From positions 1,116,001 through 1,180,000 of the forward strand of contig JBAIAA010000237.1 of the NCBI GenBank assembly GCA_037893245.1: a stretch of DNA of 64,000 nt, given 5' to 3'. Every line of letters starts with the position of its first letter. Within the stretch, counting starts at the first letter, position 1. The position numbers and the translations under genes were made by a program. This document shows, one piece after another, positions 33,501 to 36,506 of this stretch. The notes under the pieces are model-generated. The model was given only the letters and a program-made list of their open reading frames with translations. It was not told the DNA's origin and made no database searches. This DNA is from Crossaster papposus. Its lineage: Eukaryota > Echinodermata > Asteroidea > Velatida > Solasteridae.

Positions 33501-36136
33501 AAAAATGAGAAAAACAATTGCCATCTTTCGTTTTCACAATTGCAAAACTTGAAACTCTATTTAAGGGCCTTTGTCTTGAAGTTTTACTTTAATAAGCCAT
33601 AACTTTTCTCCTTTTCTCATTAATGATTTTTTTTATTTTTTTTATTTTTTATTATTGCAGCAACGGAAGAAAATTGAGGAGGTTTGTATATTCGTTTGGT
33701 TTTTGTACATATATATTTTGTATATAATTATATTGTTATGTTGTGGGAAAGGTTGGGGAGGTATAATTCGTGCATGCTTTTAAAAATCTAGTTTTTGAAA
33801 TTAACCAGGCCTCGGACGCTTACTATGATTGTAACAAAAATGGGACACAAACGGAAAACTGTTGTTAATAAAAGAATAAATATGTGCGTGGTTGATTTTT
33901 AACCAGTTCGCACCTGAGGATGTATATAAATGCAAAGTTTTTCCCCGATTTAAAACAGATGACGCATAAATACGCCACGAGCAAGGCCGGAAATGTCTTT
34001 CAGCAGCGTGGGTGTGCTTCCCGGTACTATCTGCCTGAACACGCTTCGTATCGAGTTTCGTTAAAAATAATCCCGCGCGTCGGCTCGGTGATGTTAAAAT
34101 AATCCCAGGGCGAACTGGTTAAGCACAAGTATGTTAACTACCAACTCATAGGGTATTCTATATCTGCTCAGCATCCATAATTGTAAAACTTCGGACAGGT
34201 CAGTTAACCAGTTCGCGCCAGGATTATTTTAACATCACCAAGCCGACACGCGGGATTATTTTTAACGAAACTCGATTCAAGGCGGTTTTAGAGTGATAGT
34301 ACCAGGAAGCACACCCACGCATTTTCGGCCTTGCTCGAGGCGTGTTTATGTGTCATCCGTTTTGAATCTGGGGAAAACTTTGCGTTTATATACGTCATCC
34401 GGCGCGAACTGGTTGCGACATTTACTATAAATACCTCAAATTCACCAATTCATGATAATTTAAGCAATTACCAATGGTGTATCCTACCTTTAAACTATAG
34501 ATTGTACTGCTGCAGAAAATGGCAAACTGGGGGTACTCCAGTCACTTTCTCTGTTGTTTTTGACGAGACTTTATATGTTTGGTGCTCATCTCGTCTTCTT
34601 CTTTTTCATTTACAGCTTAAGGAGCAGATAGGGAATGCTGACAATAGCATACAGACACTCAGAGTGCATCTAGGAAGGAAGATTGAAGCAGAGACAAAAG
34701 CTGTAAGTCCTCCTCCAATGTTCAATGCACACACAGCTGATCACTGAATAGGAGAGTAATATGCCATTTGCGTGTTAACTTTGATTCATAAATACCTGGG
34801 ACAGTTTAGGCATTCCTATCGGTCGAGAGCCCATCACGTGGCCGGTATTAAACGGACGATAAAGACATGGCTGGAAGTGTTTAAAACCAGCTGGCAACAA
34901 AGCGATGTCGCATTATACCCGTCCCCAGGGCTCACTTTATTTCCAACCGTACCTCGTCTCCAATAGTAAGAGCGGGTAGTGTTGGGCGCGTACAGCTCGA
35001 CACCCTGGGAACAAAGTTGCCAATGGCAGTAATAGTCTGGTTCATAGTAAATACGCTTTATTGCATGTATTGTGTAGAGCGACAGAGGCACACAGAATGG
35101 CGAAACACCATCGGCTTTCGGCTCGGGTAATTATCAGCACCCAGACTCCAAGCGGTATTAAACAGAGTGATTAAAACCTCTCGAACACACATTTATTCCC
35201 TTAATAATATCTGGTTCACTGACTTGCTCAACATGTTTGGCACACTTTAACTTTGAATTCTCCAGACTAAAAGAGACTGTTGTTATATCACGTGATTCGG
35301 GGCAAGCCTTACGCTAACAACCCCCAGCTCCGGAATGGTCTGGTGTCTTTGTGCCATTCTCACCCATTGTGAACAATGTATTGGTGCCAAGTGTCTCTTA
35401 AGTAACTATGCTAGAGCTTGCCCCAAATCACGTGATATAGCAACAGTGTCTTTAGTCTGGAGAATTCAAAGTTAAAATGTGCCAAACATGTTGAGCAAGT
35501 CAGTGAACCAGATATTATTTAAATTTAACACGCGAATGGCTTATTGTGACCCACTCCACAATAAGCTTATTGTAGATAAATTTAAAGAGATACATGTATG
35601 TTAAAAGTAACAAATGTCACACTAGCTAGTGTACACCATGTTAACCAGTTTGCGCCGGGATTATTTTAACATCACCGAGCTGATGCGCGGGCTTATTTTG
35701 CAGCGAGCAAGGCCGGCAATGCGTGGGTGTGCTTCCTGGTACCATCGGCCTGAACCCACCTTGGATCGTGTTTCGTTAAAAATAATCCCGCGCCTCGGCA
35801 TGGTGATGTGGAAATAATCCCGGCGCGAACTGGTTAAACAATTTAGCACATGTATTTCTGTGCAGTTGTTGGGTCCTGCACCAGACTAACTAACTAATGT
35901 TCATTACCTGTGTTCTTGCATTAATCCAGAGGAGAGAGGAGGTACAAGACATGCAGGGTTTGTTTGAAGATCTGCAGGGTAGAGTGGCTCCGTTGTTACC
36001 GGGCGGCAAGGGCCCAGCCGGACGCCGTTCTCTGCCCACAAACAAGGACAACGGGCCAGAGTCCGCTAAGGGGAGTAAGAAGGGGAGTGCGTCTGGTAAG
36101 AGCAGGACGTCGACCGGAAGCAACCACGATAGGTAG
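505..36136 (+). CDS. Long coiled-coil protein, CCDC154-like (18 exons, 791 aa)
   Basis: Whole-gene span; exons are listed separately. I joined 505-548, 5916-6142, 7827-8085, 9412-9604, 11370-11455, 18138-18233, 18473-18698, 18930-19058, 20262-20386, 21454-21580, 24290-24430, 25493-25519, 28561-28680, 30287-30363, 32823-33006, 33661-33681, 34616-34702 and 35930-36136. All introns are GT-AG, all phases match, and the total of 2376 nt is exactly 792 codons including the stop. Residues about 70-720 are Glu/Lys/Arg/Gln/Leu-rich, heptad-like coiled coil, broken near residues 643-670 by a Pro/Ala-rich hinge. The last ~45 residues are basic, Gly/Ser/Lys-rich and probably disordered. There is no signal peptide or membrane segment. 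CCDC154 is my best family guess from length, all-coiled-coil make-up and the PERCC1-like neighbour; any other long coiled-coil family remains possible. Function is unknown from sequence. The gene being real: about 0.95; the name: about 0.45. Confidence 0.8.
571..754 (+). repeat. Repeat family L copy (host of a MITE C insertion)
   Basis: The stretch from GAAGGGTTTCCAAGTATT to TTATGGCTGTTTAA has close relatives at 4252-4456 and 27390-27507. It includes a TTTATTTATTTA microsatellite and a conserved CACTTCAATCGGACATTC. Here, as at 27504, MITE C begins exactly at the terminal TTAA. Confidence 0.75.
755..960 (+). mobile_element. MITE family C (piggyBac-like), right end lost
   Basis: It begins TTAACCAGTTTGTGCCGGG, the family C terminus, and follows the consensus to GGGGAAAACTT, where it breaks off into family B sequence. 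Complete copies are ~210-245 bp with ends TTAACCAGTTCGCGCCGG in inverted orientation. Confidence 0.85.
991..1592. mobile_element. Family B cluster: inverted and partial copies fused
   Basis: Pieces of family B in both orientations: GGCATCCATGACTGTAAAAC, AAAGGTAGTATACACCATTGG, the GCGATCGC-rich centre, and ends at ~1487 and ~1592. A run of about 20 C (1509-1530) lies within it. Together with 755-960 it makes chance reading frames on both strands that are not genes. Confidence 0.75.
2045..2096. repeat. Interstitial telomere-like CCCTAA tract
   Basis: Degenerate CCCTAA units (ACCCTAACCCAAACACTAAC and variants) form about 50 bases. This is the animal telomere hexamer in degraded form, in intron 1. 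It is short and impure, so it is a relic or chance tract, not a chromosome end. Confidence 0.6.
2288..2547 (+). mobile_element. MITE family D
   Basis: Ends are GGCCAATTTCAT... and ...ATGAAATTGGCCCC, with inner repeats GCTGCTAAGCACAAA and TTTGTGCTTAGCAGC, so the whole ~260 bp can fold back. Other copies are at 7475, 26184, 32059, 40500 (partial), 49643 and 54329. Confidence 0.88.
2727..3043 (-). mobile_element. tRNA-derived SINE, type 2
   Basis: Read on the minus strand it starts GTGGAGTGCCGTGGCCTCGT, has a B-box-like GGTTGTGGGTTCCAG, then GCCCTTGGGCAAGACACTTT, CCAGGAGTAAATGAGTACC and a body ending CAATGACCGGGGTAATAATG. A sense copy lies at 55309-55620. Confidence 0.8.
3102..3387 (+). mobile_element. 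tRNA-derived SINE, type 1
   Basis: An A-box-like TGGTCCAGTGGTCATGG near 3111 and a B box GGGTTCGAACCC near 3154 mark a Pol III promoter. The body has CTTGGGCAAGACACTTTGC and the tail GTCTAAAGCGCTTTATAAG. It is the intact counterpart of the interrupted copy at 28830-29287. Confidence 0.88.
3893..4185. mobile_element. Family B, two copies head to head
   Basis: A short family B end running into ...CTACCTTTAAAGGTAGG... meets a second copy in the opposite direction, making a ~130-base inverted repeat around the TTTAAA centre near 3951. The second copy breaks off near 4185. Confidence 0.75.
4252..4456 (+). repeat. Repeat family L copy with empty TTAA site
   Basis: Same sequence as 571-754 and 27390-27503, but TTATGGCTGTTTAAAGTT runs on without a MITE C. 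It therefore shows the target site before insertion. Confidence 0.72.
4565..4772 (+). mobile_element. MITE family C, old diverged copy
   Basis: CTAGTTTGCACCAGGATTAT, then scattered matches to the family C body (AGCACACCC, CGGCCTCGCTTT, GTTTAT). Its ends are decayed, so this is a much older copy than the others in the window. Confidence 0.6.
4920..5245 (+). pseudogene. Non-LTR retrotransposon ORF2 C-terminal tail, frameshifted
   Basis: MANRRVLERVVKSATRIVG and SLPSVAEIYSTRLKTKTS to FHLANELFDE (4948-5098), then in another frame SGKRYRVIKCNTERF and GYPTAVRGLNG (to ~5195), match the typical end of LINE reverse transcriptase proteins: a basic helix, an IY..R block, then GRRYR.....R.....P.AVR.LN. 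A frameshift near 5100 and a TAG at 5125 show it is dead. Only the 3' end is present, as usual for 5'-truncated LINEs. Confidence 0.72.
5557..5786 (+). mobile_element. MITE family C
   Basis: TTAACCAGTTTGCGCCGGG at the left and CCGGCGCGAACTGGTTAA at the right. Near-complete copy ~130 bases before exon 2 of the coiled-coil gene. Confidence 0.92.
5916..6142 (+). CDS. Coiled-coil gene, exon 2
   Basis: The acceptor is TTTTTCACAG|G and the donor GAG AG|GTATAT. It starts with the third base of a codon and ends with the first base of the next. It encodes residues ~15-90: a Pro/Ser-rich lead (PFNKFGPAPLPAISSN), then the first coiled-coil part (ENRLRKVEERLNMSEKSC, ALLEEVVRLRG). The exon is clearly richer in GC than the flanking intron. 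Confidence 0.88.
6151..7220 (-). pseudogene. CR1-like LINE 3' end, interrupted by MITE A
   Basis: Minus-strand frames give YEHITPILRSLHWLPI, FKVLLIVFKIKHGYDAPS, YLNDLLKPIVPSRSLRS and, nearer 6750-6850, a AAPKLWNSLPISIRQSPS-like end, the hallmark C-terminus of CR1-type reverse transcriptase. The 3' tail at 6151-6200 has AGCGCTTTATAAATGTAAT. A frameshift near 7070 and stops show decay. MITE A (6322-6712) sits between the coding part and the tail. Confidence 0.75.
6322..6712 (+). mobile_element. MITE family A inside the CR1-like remnant
   Basis: Ends TAAAGGGATCGTATACATTT and AAACGTATACGATCCCTTTA are a ~25-base inverted repeat. The body has GGTGGTAGCAATTTTGAGAT and TGCATTATACTATCC. Other copies: 15264, 37411, 38796, 43410. 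Confidence 0.9.
7475..7712 (+). mobile_element. MITE family D
   Basis: ACCAATTTCATAAAATATGT to ATGAAATTGGCTCC with the internal TGCTTAGCATGA and TGTGCTAAGCACA motifs. It is somewhat diverged and lies in intron 2. Confidence 0.82.
7827..8085 (+). CDS. Coiled-coil gene, exon 3
   Basis: The acceptor is TTGTAATCTAG|GT and the donor CCAA|GTAAGG. It encodes residues ~91-177, starting ELKQSHHHSDEAIRSERQ and containing a strongly heptad-like stretch (LGARLKRAEERVSNERTA). It ends in phase 2. No stop occurs in the used frame, while the flanking intron is full of stops. Confidence 0.9.
8170..8312. repeat. ACTCGACTCGAGT-type simple repeat
   Basis: Repeated GACTCGACT / CAACTCGAGTCA words form an imperfect ~5- to 10-base satellite in intron 3. 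A related tract occurs at 45140-45250. Confidence 0.7.
8366..8625. repeat. TTTTGAAAGG-rich degenerate array
   Basis: GTTTTGAAAGGT or its complement ACCTTTCAAAAC occurs about ten times in 260 bases with irregular spacing. It starts with the complement and continues in the direct sense, so the edges can pair. Confidence 0.65.
8819..9304. mobile_element. ~486-bp MITE with GTGTCCGAAACG ends
   Basis: GGCCGTGTCCGAAACGGGTG and CTCTAGAGCTA-like sequence at the left match the inverted CTAGACACTCGTTTCGGACACGACC at the right (30+ bases). Near the right end lies a GTAGCTGTAGCTGTAGAC hexamer run. Flanking TTTA / TAAG fits a TA target duplication. It lies in intron 3. Confidence 0.82.
9412..9604 (+). CDS. 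Coiled-coil gene, exon 4
   Basis: The acceptor is CAATTTGCTAG|A and the donor ACACTG|GTGAGC. It completes a Lys codon, then runs IAELHNELDESNRLREQL and on to KERTKRIEEDNRTL, ending in phase 0 (residues ~177-241). Charged, heptad-like composition continues from exon 3. Confidence 0.9.
9660..10870. other. Intron 4, first part: no gene seen
   Basis: AT-rich sequence with GGGGACGTATAAC / AGGGTCCCCTATTT-type inverted words (10085-10260) and repeated TGTCCACA words (10300-10860). It looks like decayed foldback elements related to the 10891-11069 MITE. No coding signal. Confidence 0.4.
10891..11069. mobile_element. MITE family F
   Basis: GTATTGACCGGCAATCGTGG at the left and CCACGATTGCCGGTCTATAC at the right form a 20-base inverted repeat. 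It is nearly identical to 20433-20613 through most of its 179-181 bases, so both are recent. Confidence 0.9.
11370..11455 (+). CDS. Coiled-coil gene, exon 5
   Basis: The acceptor is CCCCTCATCCAG|ATC and the donor GCCAG|GTAGCG. It encodes ISRYRIQNSDQELNSDKN and then LTQIRLQMSA (residues 242-270), ending in phase 2. A second AG eight bases downstream would put a stop in frame after five codons, so the first AG is the one used. This exon is too short to stand out as an open frame by itself. Confidence 0.82.
11610..11763 (+). mobile_element. tRNA-derived SINE, type 3
   Basis: GGGGGCTCGTGGCCTAGTGG (A-box region) and GGGGTTCAAATCC (B box) lie ~45 bases apart. The acceptor stem does not pair, so it is not a tRNA gene. 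The tail GAATTGAATTCCACATGAGC runs into a family B element. Confidence 0.7.
11767..12504. mobile_element. Family B inverted dimer (~740-bp hairpin)
   Basis: A full copy (11767-12146) is followed by a second in reverse (12147-12504). ATACACGATTTGCAGATATC at the left pairs with GATATGGTGTATACTACC at the right, and CCAATGGTG|CAGGATACACCATTGG marks the centre. The arms are ~360 bases each with modest divergence. Confidence 0.85.
13405..13590. repeat. 15-bp tandem array TACGAAATCCGTATTA-type
   Basis: About 11-12 copies of ACGAAATCCGTATTA/C. A chance frame through it reads Y-T/Y-K-S-V-type peptide; this is not a gene. A short inverted piece of the same array lies at 13912-13955. Confidence 0.88.
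13671..13895 (-). mobile_element. tRNA-derived SINE, type 2, head missing
   Basis: Minus strand: AGGGGTAAAATGGGTACCTG, GGCAGAGATGGTTATTGTG, CCCCAGGGAGCTGAGATGG, ending in a CGCTATATAAATCC tail with ATT repeats. It is inserted inside the foldback element. Confidence 0.78.
14180..14236. repeat. GTACATGTAC simple repeat
   Basis: TACATGTACATGTACGTGTA and similar hexamer words, self-complementary, in intron 5. Similar words cluster at 30520-30660. Confidence 0.8.
14647..14856 (+). mobile_element. MITE family C
   Basis: TTAACCAGTTCGCGCAGGG to CCGGCGCGAACTGGTTAA. One left-end segment (ACATCACCGAGC) is deleted relative to other copies. Confidence 0.9.
15264..15642 (+). mobile_element. MITE family A
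   Basis: TTAAAGGGATCGTATACGTT and AACGTATACGATCCCTTTAA ends with the family body between. TTAA occurs at both edges. Intron 5. Confidence 0.92.
16612..16912 (+). mobile_element. MITE family B, internally deleted
   Basis: TAAAGGTAGAATACACCATT to CCAATGGTGTATCTTACC, only ~300 bp because the GCGATCGC centre is missing. Confidence 0.88.
17585..18042. repeat. 24-bp minisatellite GATTTGGCTTGCGGCAGGCTTGC-type
   Basis: About 19 copies of a 23-24-base unit (GATTTGGCTTGCGGCAGG plus CTTGC) fill 17585-18042. As the period is near 24, all six frames stay open for long stretches; the Lys-Pro-Asn/Ala-Ser-Gln peptides on the minus strand are an artefact. It ends ~95 bases before exon 6. Confidence 0.92.
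18138..18233 (+). CDS. Coiled-coil gene, exon 6
   Basis: The acceptor is TTATTTGTTGGGCAG|A and the donor CTCAA|GTATGT. It completes an Arg codon, then LGEVRDVLMDLRNRVTTE and ETERRQQEQNFFLK (residues 270-302). It lies about 100 bases after a 24-bp minisatellite whose chance reading frame continues into it; the exon proper starts only at 18138. Confidence 0.85.
18473..18698 (+). CDS. Coiled-coil gene, exon 7
   Basis: The acceptor is GCCCCCTCCGACAG|A and the donor GAGAAG|GTAGGT. Residues 302-377 form very regular coiled coil: LNDLQSQLHEQGLKRDET, then ERLKMMGKIAEIAEEVSR and EEAQQKFGNMEK. It ends in phase 0. Intron 6 before it is only 239 bases. Confidence 0.92.
18819..18868 (+). pseudogene. Partial duplicate of exon 8 (probable dead exon)
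   Basis: This is a shortened copy of the start of exon 8, with its own TCTTTGCTCTCGTAGCAG acceptor. It reads YLHAEQA then LQEENDKRWAG and lacks the seven residues ARITHEQ and neighbours found in the full exon. The upstream flank (GAAACTCACGGAAACTCACT) is also repeated before the real exon. The only nearby GT leaves phase 1, which does not fit exon 8, so inclusion would break the frame. Confidence 0.7.
18930..19058 (+). CDS. Coiled-coil gene, exon 8
   Basis: The acceptor is TTTGCTCTCTCAACAG|TAT and the donor CAAAAA|GTAAAG, phase 0 on both sides (43 codons, residues 378-420). It encodes YLHAEQAARITHEQAMRE and then KLTEEEVLNVREGQK. A truncated copy of its 5' part lies 111 bases upstream, showing a local tandem duplication. 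Confidence 0.9.
19770..20201. mobile_element. MITE family J (TATGTGACC ends)
   Basis: TATGTGACCTGTCATCAGAA with AATGAGCGTAAAGTCG at the left and CGACTTTACGCTCATTTTGT ... GACAGGTCACATA at the right, ~35 inverted bases. Relatives at 29966 and 41966, fragments near 9345 and 15799. Intron 8. Confidence 0.85.
20262..20386 (+). CDS. Coiled-coil gene, exon 9
   Basis: The acceptor is CTCTCTGTTTGTAG|TTG and the donor TCAAG|GTCAGA. It encodes LDRYKNVGGMSKFSEAMD, then KLEKLQLENKKQLEAVMK and AEIKS (residues 421-462), ending in phase 2. A 181-bp MITE starts 46 bases after the donor. Confidence 0.9.
20433..20613. mobile_element. MITE family F
   Basis: Near-identical to 10891-11069. It starts 46 bases after the donor of exon 9. 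Confidence 0.92.
20960..21202 (+). mobile_element. MITE family C
   Basis: TTAACCAGTTCGCGCCGGG to CCGGCGCGAACTGGTTAA, intact ends, close to consensus. Intron 9. Confidence 0.93.
21454..21580 (+). CDS. Coiled-coil gene, exon 10
   Basis: The acceptor has a very strong pyrimidine tract ending TTTTTCTTCAG|G; the donor is ATTCAG|GTACCT. It completes an Arg codon and encodes QHQDKQNEDKIEDVQEKL, then GVAISTLQQAIGGIKDQV and SSTNIQ (residues 462-504). It ends in phase 0. Confidence 0.9.
21740..22290 (+). pseudogene. Non-LTR retrotransposon reverse transcriptase C-terminus
   Basis: KANRILGLLRRNLQYTP, AYQSLVRSRLEYCSAVWSP, VEGVQRRAAKFVLN, RRRQHQSIIFVYKVVHSL and PSLDAFRTGLL are the classic end of LINE reverse transcriptases (LEY...VW.P, QRRA..F, R...R....YKI.H). 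In-frame stops (e.g. TAG after the VWSPH block and after LEGETL) show it is dead. It is 5'-truncated and sits in intron 10. Confidence 0.85.
22628..22865 (-). mobile_element. MITE family C
   Basis: TTAACCAGTTCGCGCCGGAA to CCGGCGCGAACTGGTTAA, inverted relative to the 5557 copy. Intron 10. Confidence 0.92.
23745..23890. mobile_element. Small foldback element (~145 bp)
   Basis: TTGTCCAAATTACCTGGCTT with ACATTACACACGAGTCTAT at the left pairs with ATAGACTTGTGTGTAATATC and GGCCAAGTAATTGGACA at the right (~45 bases), around a GTGGCTGCAGCCAC centre. Confidence 0.72.
24290..24430 (+). CDS. Coiled-coil gene, exon 11 (founder of the 122-bp array)
   Basis: The acceptor is CCGTAATGCACAACAG|TAT and the donor AATAAG|GTGAGA, phase 0 on both sides, 47 codons (residues 505-551). 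It encodes YQDKVKLMIEEQSQGGLR, then LADLDARVMALQAKLVAQ and EDEMQKTINK. The last ~120 bases plus the donor were copied downstream into a tandem array. An internal CCTTACAG before the last 48 bases could act as an alternative acceptor. Confidence 0.88.
24431..25222 (+). repeat. 122-bp tandem array derived from exon 11
   Basis: The motif GTGAGATGTAGGAGCAG recurs at 24431, 24553, 24675, 24797, 24919, 25041 (variant) and 25163, a constant period of 122. Each unit is the 3' ~112 bases of exon 11 plus its donor. Units 2-4 are nearly identical; the later ones carry substitutions. The full unit is not open (TAG in GGCCTAGCTGAC), but in each unit the last 48 bases after CCTTACAG stay open in phase 0. 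The final unit is cut off near 25220. Confidence 0.95.
25229..25352. mobile_element. Family G foldback, short deletion form
   Basis: AAGCCATTTGCGAGTTAAA at the left and TTTAACTCGCAAATGTCTTA at the right, with ACATCTGGTTCA and TGTACCAGATCTTATTT inside. This is the ends of the longer element at 35197-35545 and 42585-43146. It follows the 122-bp array directly. Confidence 0.75.
25493..25519 (+). CDS. Coiled-coil gene, exon 12 (27-nt microexon)
   Basis: Strong acceptor TTCTTCTTCTGCAG|GCA and donor AACAAG|GTAAGC enclose nine codons, AISEAIDNK, phase 0 on both sides (residues 552-560). It fits between exons 11 and 13 without changing frame, so it could be skipped freely. It resembles the end of the array cassettes (MQKAIDK). 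Confidence 0.8.
25640..26460. mobile_element. MITE with AGTCACACC ends, carrying MITE D inside
   Basis: CCTCAGTCACACCAGATCGTAGG (from ~25647) and CGTAGGCCCGGTGTGACTGGGCC (to ~26457) are inverted ends. The body is rich in GCGAC/GTCGC words. MITE D (26184-26429) interrupts it near the right end. Without the insert it is ~570 bp. Intron 12. Confidence 0.8.
26184..26429. mobile_element. MITE family D, nested
   Basis: GGGGCCAATTTCATAAAACA to TTTTATGAAATCGGTCCC with TGCTTAGCA words. It splits the AGTCACACC element. Confidence 0.85.
27390..27507 (+). repeat. Repeat family L, 3' part
   Basis: GGTGGGCAGAGGTCGAAATA to AGGTTATGGCTGTTTAA, matching 620-757 and 4320-4452. MITE C follows at its terminal TTAA. 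Confidence 0.72.
27504..27747 (-). mobile_element. MITE family C at the TTAA of family L
   Basis: TTAACCAGTTCGCGCCGGAG to CCGGCGCAAACTGGTTAA. The base run after the element (TTAAAGTT) equals the run in the uninterrupted L copy at 4449-4456. Confidence 0.92.
28141..28304 (-). mobile_element. MITE family B, half copy
   Basis: ATTACAGGATATCTAGCGGA through GGATGCCTACAATCATTATT to GTATCCTACCTTTAA. The other half is missing. Confidence 0.82.
28561..28680 (+). CDS. Coiled-coil gene, exon 13
   Basis: The acceptor is CTTCTTTTTTCCACAG|GCG and the donor CCAGAG|GTGGGC, 40 codons, phase 0 on both sides (residues 561-600). It encodes ATKVMMEDQAEKLEKLDD, then WRDSAEKKLKRIKERMDE and LGPE, a clean heptad pattern. 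Confidence 0.92.
28830..29287 (-). mobile_element. tRNA-derived SINE type 1, split by a MITE
   Basis: Read on the minus strand: GGGCGCTGTGGTCCAGTGG, B box GGGTTCGAACCC, TGGGCAAGACACTTTGC, GATACACCCACATTG, GTCTAA | MITE | AGCGCTATATAAA. It matches the intact copy at 3102-3387. Confidence 0.88.
28856..29024. mobile_element. PIF/Harbinger-like MITE with TTA target duplication
   Basis: GGCCGAGTTCGGGCGGTCTC ... TTCTTGACACGCG at the left and CGCGTGTCAAGAACAGACCG CCCGAACTCGGCC at the right are inverted with almost no mismatch over ~33 bases. TTA flanks both sides (28853-28855, 29025-29027). Ends starting GGCC and a TWA duplication fit PIF/Harbinger. Confidence 0.85.
29966..30166. mobile_element. 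MITE family J, short form
   Basis: CATATGTGACCATCCACAAC with AGGGCCGTAAAGTCG at the left; TTACAGCCCTTTCGTAG and GACGGTCACATATAG at the right. It lies ~120 bases before exon 14. Confidence 0.78.
30287..30363 (+). CDS. Coiled-coil gene, exon 14
   Basis: The acceptor is GTTCTCATTATTCAG|ATT and the donor GATAG|GTAAGT. It encodes IGEMNRTNETVQENMKGL and IDAESKD (residues 601-626) and ends in phase 2. It is 77 bases, too short to appear as a long open frame, but junctions and phase fit both neighbours. Confidence 0.88.
30440..32040. other. Intron 14, first part: no gene seen
   Basis: A GTACATGTAC-rich stretch (30520-30660), then mixed sequence with a GC-rich patch (31560-31650, CGCCGTCCGGGCCCGGGA). 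Open frames here are short and show no domain. I see no further exon. Confidence 0.4.
32059..32302. mobile_element. MITE family D
   Basis: GGGGCCAATTTCACAAAGCT to CCGTGAAATTGGCCCC, with CTGCTAAGCACAAAAATT at the left. It abuts a type 2 SINE at its right edge. Confidence 0.88.
32303..32610 (+). mobile_element. tRNA-derived SINE type 2, head missing
   Basis: GGTTGTGGGTTTGAGCC, GTACCCTTGGGAAAAGTA, CCAGGAGTGAATGGGTACC, CAGAGAGCTGAGATGATA and a tail with ATTATTATT. Intron 14. Confidence 0.78.
32823..33006 (+). CDS. Coiled-coil gene, exon 15 (hinge)
   Basis: The acceptor is TATTTTCCACGTTAG|A and the donor AATACG|GTAGGA. It completes an Arg codon, then IRDIQMVRQDFEAKHTQP, a Pro/Ala/Val-rich break (AEDVAPAVPVTQKEK) and a return to helix (KAKIEDIEDVINT); residues 626-687. 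The break suggests a flexible hinge before the last helices. Confidence 0.9.
33087..33250 (+). mobile_element. MITE family B, partial
   Basis: TAAAGGGAGGATAGACACTT, GCAGATATCCAG, CCCAATTATTAAGAAATATC, then a jump to TCAGCATCCATGATTGTAAA. The right end is missing. Confidence 0.75.
33661..33681 (+). CDS. Coiled-coil gene, exon 16 (21-nt microexon)
   Basis: Acceptor TTTTTATTATTGCAG|CAA and donor GAGGAG|GTTTGT enclose seven codons, QRKKIEE, phase 0 on both sides (residues 688-694), exactly one heptad. The donor is not ideal. The frame works with or without it, so it may be optional. Confidence 0.68.
33899..34122 (-). mobile_element. MITE family C
   Basis: TTAACCAGTTCGCACCTGAG to CCAGGGCGAACTGGTTAA. 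It is slightly diverged. Intron 16. Confidence 0.9.
34160..34494. mobile_element. MITE family B with nested MITE C
   Basis: CTCAGCATCCATAATTGTAA and ACTTCGGACAGGTCAGTTA, then MITE C, then CATTTACTATAAATACC and CCAATGGTGTATCCTACC. The two B parts are contiguous in other copies. Confidence 0.85.
34204..34414 (+). mobile_element. MITE family C nested in family B
   Basis: TTAACCAGTTCGCGCCAGG to CCGGCGCGAACTGGTT. It sits in CAGTTAA of family B, ~200 bases before exon 17. Confidence 0.9.
34616..34702 (+). CDS. Coiled-coil gene, exon 17
   Basis: The acceptor is CTTTTTCATTTACAG|CTT and the donor AAAGCT|GTAAGT, 29 codons, phase 0 on both sides (residues 695-723). It encodes LKEQIGNADNSIQTLRVH and LGRKIEAETKA, the last clear coiled-coil segment. 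Confidence 0.9.
34757..35545. mobile_element. Family G foldback with a further insertion
   Basis: The left end TGCCATTTGCGTGTTAACTT (34760) is separated from its partner by ~400 bases that include CGGTCGAGAGCCCATCACGT, a sequence also found inverted at 63780-63805. The right part (35197-35545) has ATCTGGTTCACTGACTTGC and its inverse around a GGAATGGTCTGGTGTCTTTG core. Confidence 0.72.
35641..35837. mobile_element. MITE family C, rearranged into a foldback
   Basis: Both ends are of the same kind: TTAACCAGTTTGCGCCGGGA with ATTATTTTAACATCACCGAG at the left and CGGCATGGTGATGTGGAAA ... CCGGCGCGAACTGGTTAA at the right. The usual CATCCGTTTTGAATC half is absent. It lies ~90 bases before exon 18. Confidence 0.82.
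35930..36136 (+). CDS. Coiled-coil gene, exon 18 (last exon, stop)
   Basis: The acceptor is CTTGCATTAATCCAG|AGG. It encodes RREEVQDMQGLFEDLQGR, then a basic low-complexity tail (KGSKKGSASGKSRTSTGS) ending at TAG 36134-36136 (residues 724-791). No AATAAA is seen in the ~300 bases after the stop. The first candidate in a 3'UTR-like AT-rich stretch is near 40357, so the true transcript end is unknown. Confidence 0.9.
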   Translation, partial: RREEVQDMQGLFEDLQGRVAPLLPGGKGPAGRRSLPTNKDNGPESAKGSKKGSASGKSRTSTGSNHDR

Positions 36137-36139
36137 CTC

Positions 36140-36225
36140 AGGAAAAGGGGATTTTTGTTGGGTAGCTTCATTGAGGATTCACAGGAAAAGGGGATTTTTG
36201 TTGGGTAGCTTCATTGAGGATTCAC
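36140..36225. repeat. 43-bp exact tandem duplication just after the stop codon
   Basis: AGGAAAAGGGGATTTTTGTT to GAGGATTCAC occurs twice in a row with no difference (36140-36182 and 36183-36225). It begins four bases after the stop of the coiled-coil gene, so it is in the 3'UTR. Confidence 0.95.
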
Positions 36226-36506
36226 ATCGTAGGAGGCTGCAAAGTGTTTACCTTTTCCAGGCCACTTTTTGTTATTACATGACGGAAAATATTGTAAAAA
36301 TATAACCGTCTTAACGTGTTGCCTGTATTTGTTGATGTAAATTGCACCAAAAAGGCTAAGGGCCACCCAAGGTGGCAGCCACAAACAAGAATCGAAGGAA
36401 TTTAAAGAAGGCAAGGAATGGTTTGATTTTAACTGTTGTCAGTTGTACGGTAACAAGGGAAAAACAAAGTTGTAACAAGAGGAAATGTTTTTGGGAGTAG
36501 TTTAAG

